Shown in pieces: positions 5,604 to 5,786 of a stretch of 5,786 nucleotides of DNA. The number at the start of each line of letters is the position of its first letter. Positions within the stretch are counted from its first letter, which is position 1. The stretch covers positions 1 through 5,786 of the forward strand of contig JAKPOE010000140.1 in assembly GCA_029548025.1 (NCBI GenBank), written 5' to 3'. The translations under genes were made by a program, and so were the position numbers. The notes below the pieces were generated by a model. That model saw only the letters and a program-made list of their open reading frames with translations. It had not been told where the DNA came from and did not search any database. The DNA is from Spirochaetota bacterium (lineage in GTDB: Bacteria; Spirochaetota; UBA4802; UB4802).

Positions 5604-5786
5604 TTACCGACGTATCTTCATCTTTGTTTTTGCCATATTTTTTTTCAAATGAATGTACCGCTTATGAGCAACCTCGGCAAAGCGCTGCAAAATGTCTTTT
5701 AAGTCACTGGTGTTCCATAGTTCATTTATTGAGTGATTATTAATGGTTATGGTATAGTAAGGTGCGCTGCTGGTAAGTGCTATATT
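5604..5786 (-). CDS. 3' end of an unrecognised minus-strand gene
   Basis: Reading the minus strand from the window edge gives 60 uninterrupted codons ending in TAA (plus-strand 5604-5606). The fragment has a polar, beta-like start (SSAPYYTITINN), then INELWNTSDLKDIL and an amphipathic helix, and ends in a very basic tail (KKNMAKTKMKIRR). The length of open frame, the natural composition and a stop placed 9 nt from the convergent DUF1992 stop support a real gene. I cannot name a family from the fragment; the start is outside the window. Confidence 0.6.
   Translation of the reverse strand, partial: NIALTSSAPYYTITINNHSINELWNTSDLKDILQRFAEVAHKRYIHLKKNMAKTKMKIRR

Noticed and set aside
1..5786. tRNA or rRNA genes, CRISPR arrays, insertion sequences, riboswitches
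   Set aside because: No cloverleaf, spaced direct repeats, transposase or terminal inverted repeats were seen; leaders and gaps are too short for a known riboswitch.

Overview
The window looks like chromosomal DNA from a bacterium of moderate to low G+C content (roughly 40% by eye). A 603-residue protein with a clear signal peptide suggests export to a periplasm or the outside. AAGGA-type ribosome binding sites and one near-consensus sigma70-type promoter are visible. The phylum cannot be fixed from the sequence. A diderm lineage such as Spirochaetota is a weak guess, based only on the general look of MnmA and the mix of genes.

Left part (1-1710). The plus-strand gene at 1-1083 is the 3' part of a WbpM/PglF/CapD-type NDP-sugar 4,6-dehydratase, and the reading frame is open from the first base. 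It converges on a type II toxin-antitoxin pair on the minus strand: a Phd/YefM-like antitoxin (1385-1666, GTG start) and a RelE/YafQ-like toxin (1150-1422) that overlap by 38 nt. A perfect 16-bp palindrome touches the antitoxin ribosome binding site and is a good candidate autoregulatory operator.

Middle part (1712-4806). The minus strand carries mnmA, the tRNA 2-thiouridylase, in full length with its own promoter. Upstream of it lies a 603-aa exported, Gln/Ala-rich, mostly helical protein with 11 cysteines that I cannot assign to any family. The 212-nt gap between them holds the mnmA promoter and, on the plus strand, a doubtful 42-codon ORF that would encode a one-helix membrane peptide.

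Right part (4807-5786). A divergent intergenic region leads into a plus-strand pair overlapping by 14 nt: a solo MNT-type nucleotidyltransferase domain protein and a DUF1992 (DnaJC28/YhdN-like) protein. The last 183 bases hold the 3' end of an unrecognised minus-strand gene converging on the DUF1992 gene.

The genes do not form one pathway. The most interesting points are the palindromic operator of the toxin-antitoxin pair, the MNT-DUF1992 overlap with Pro in place of the usual motif serine, and the exported orphan protein. I found no convincing evidence of a wholly new multi-gene system.
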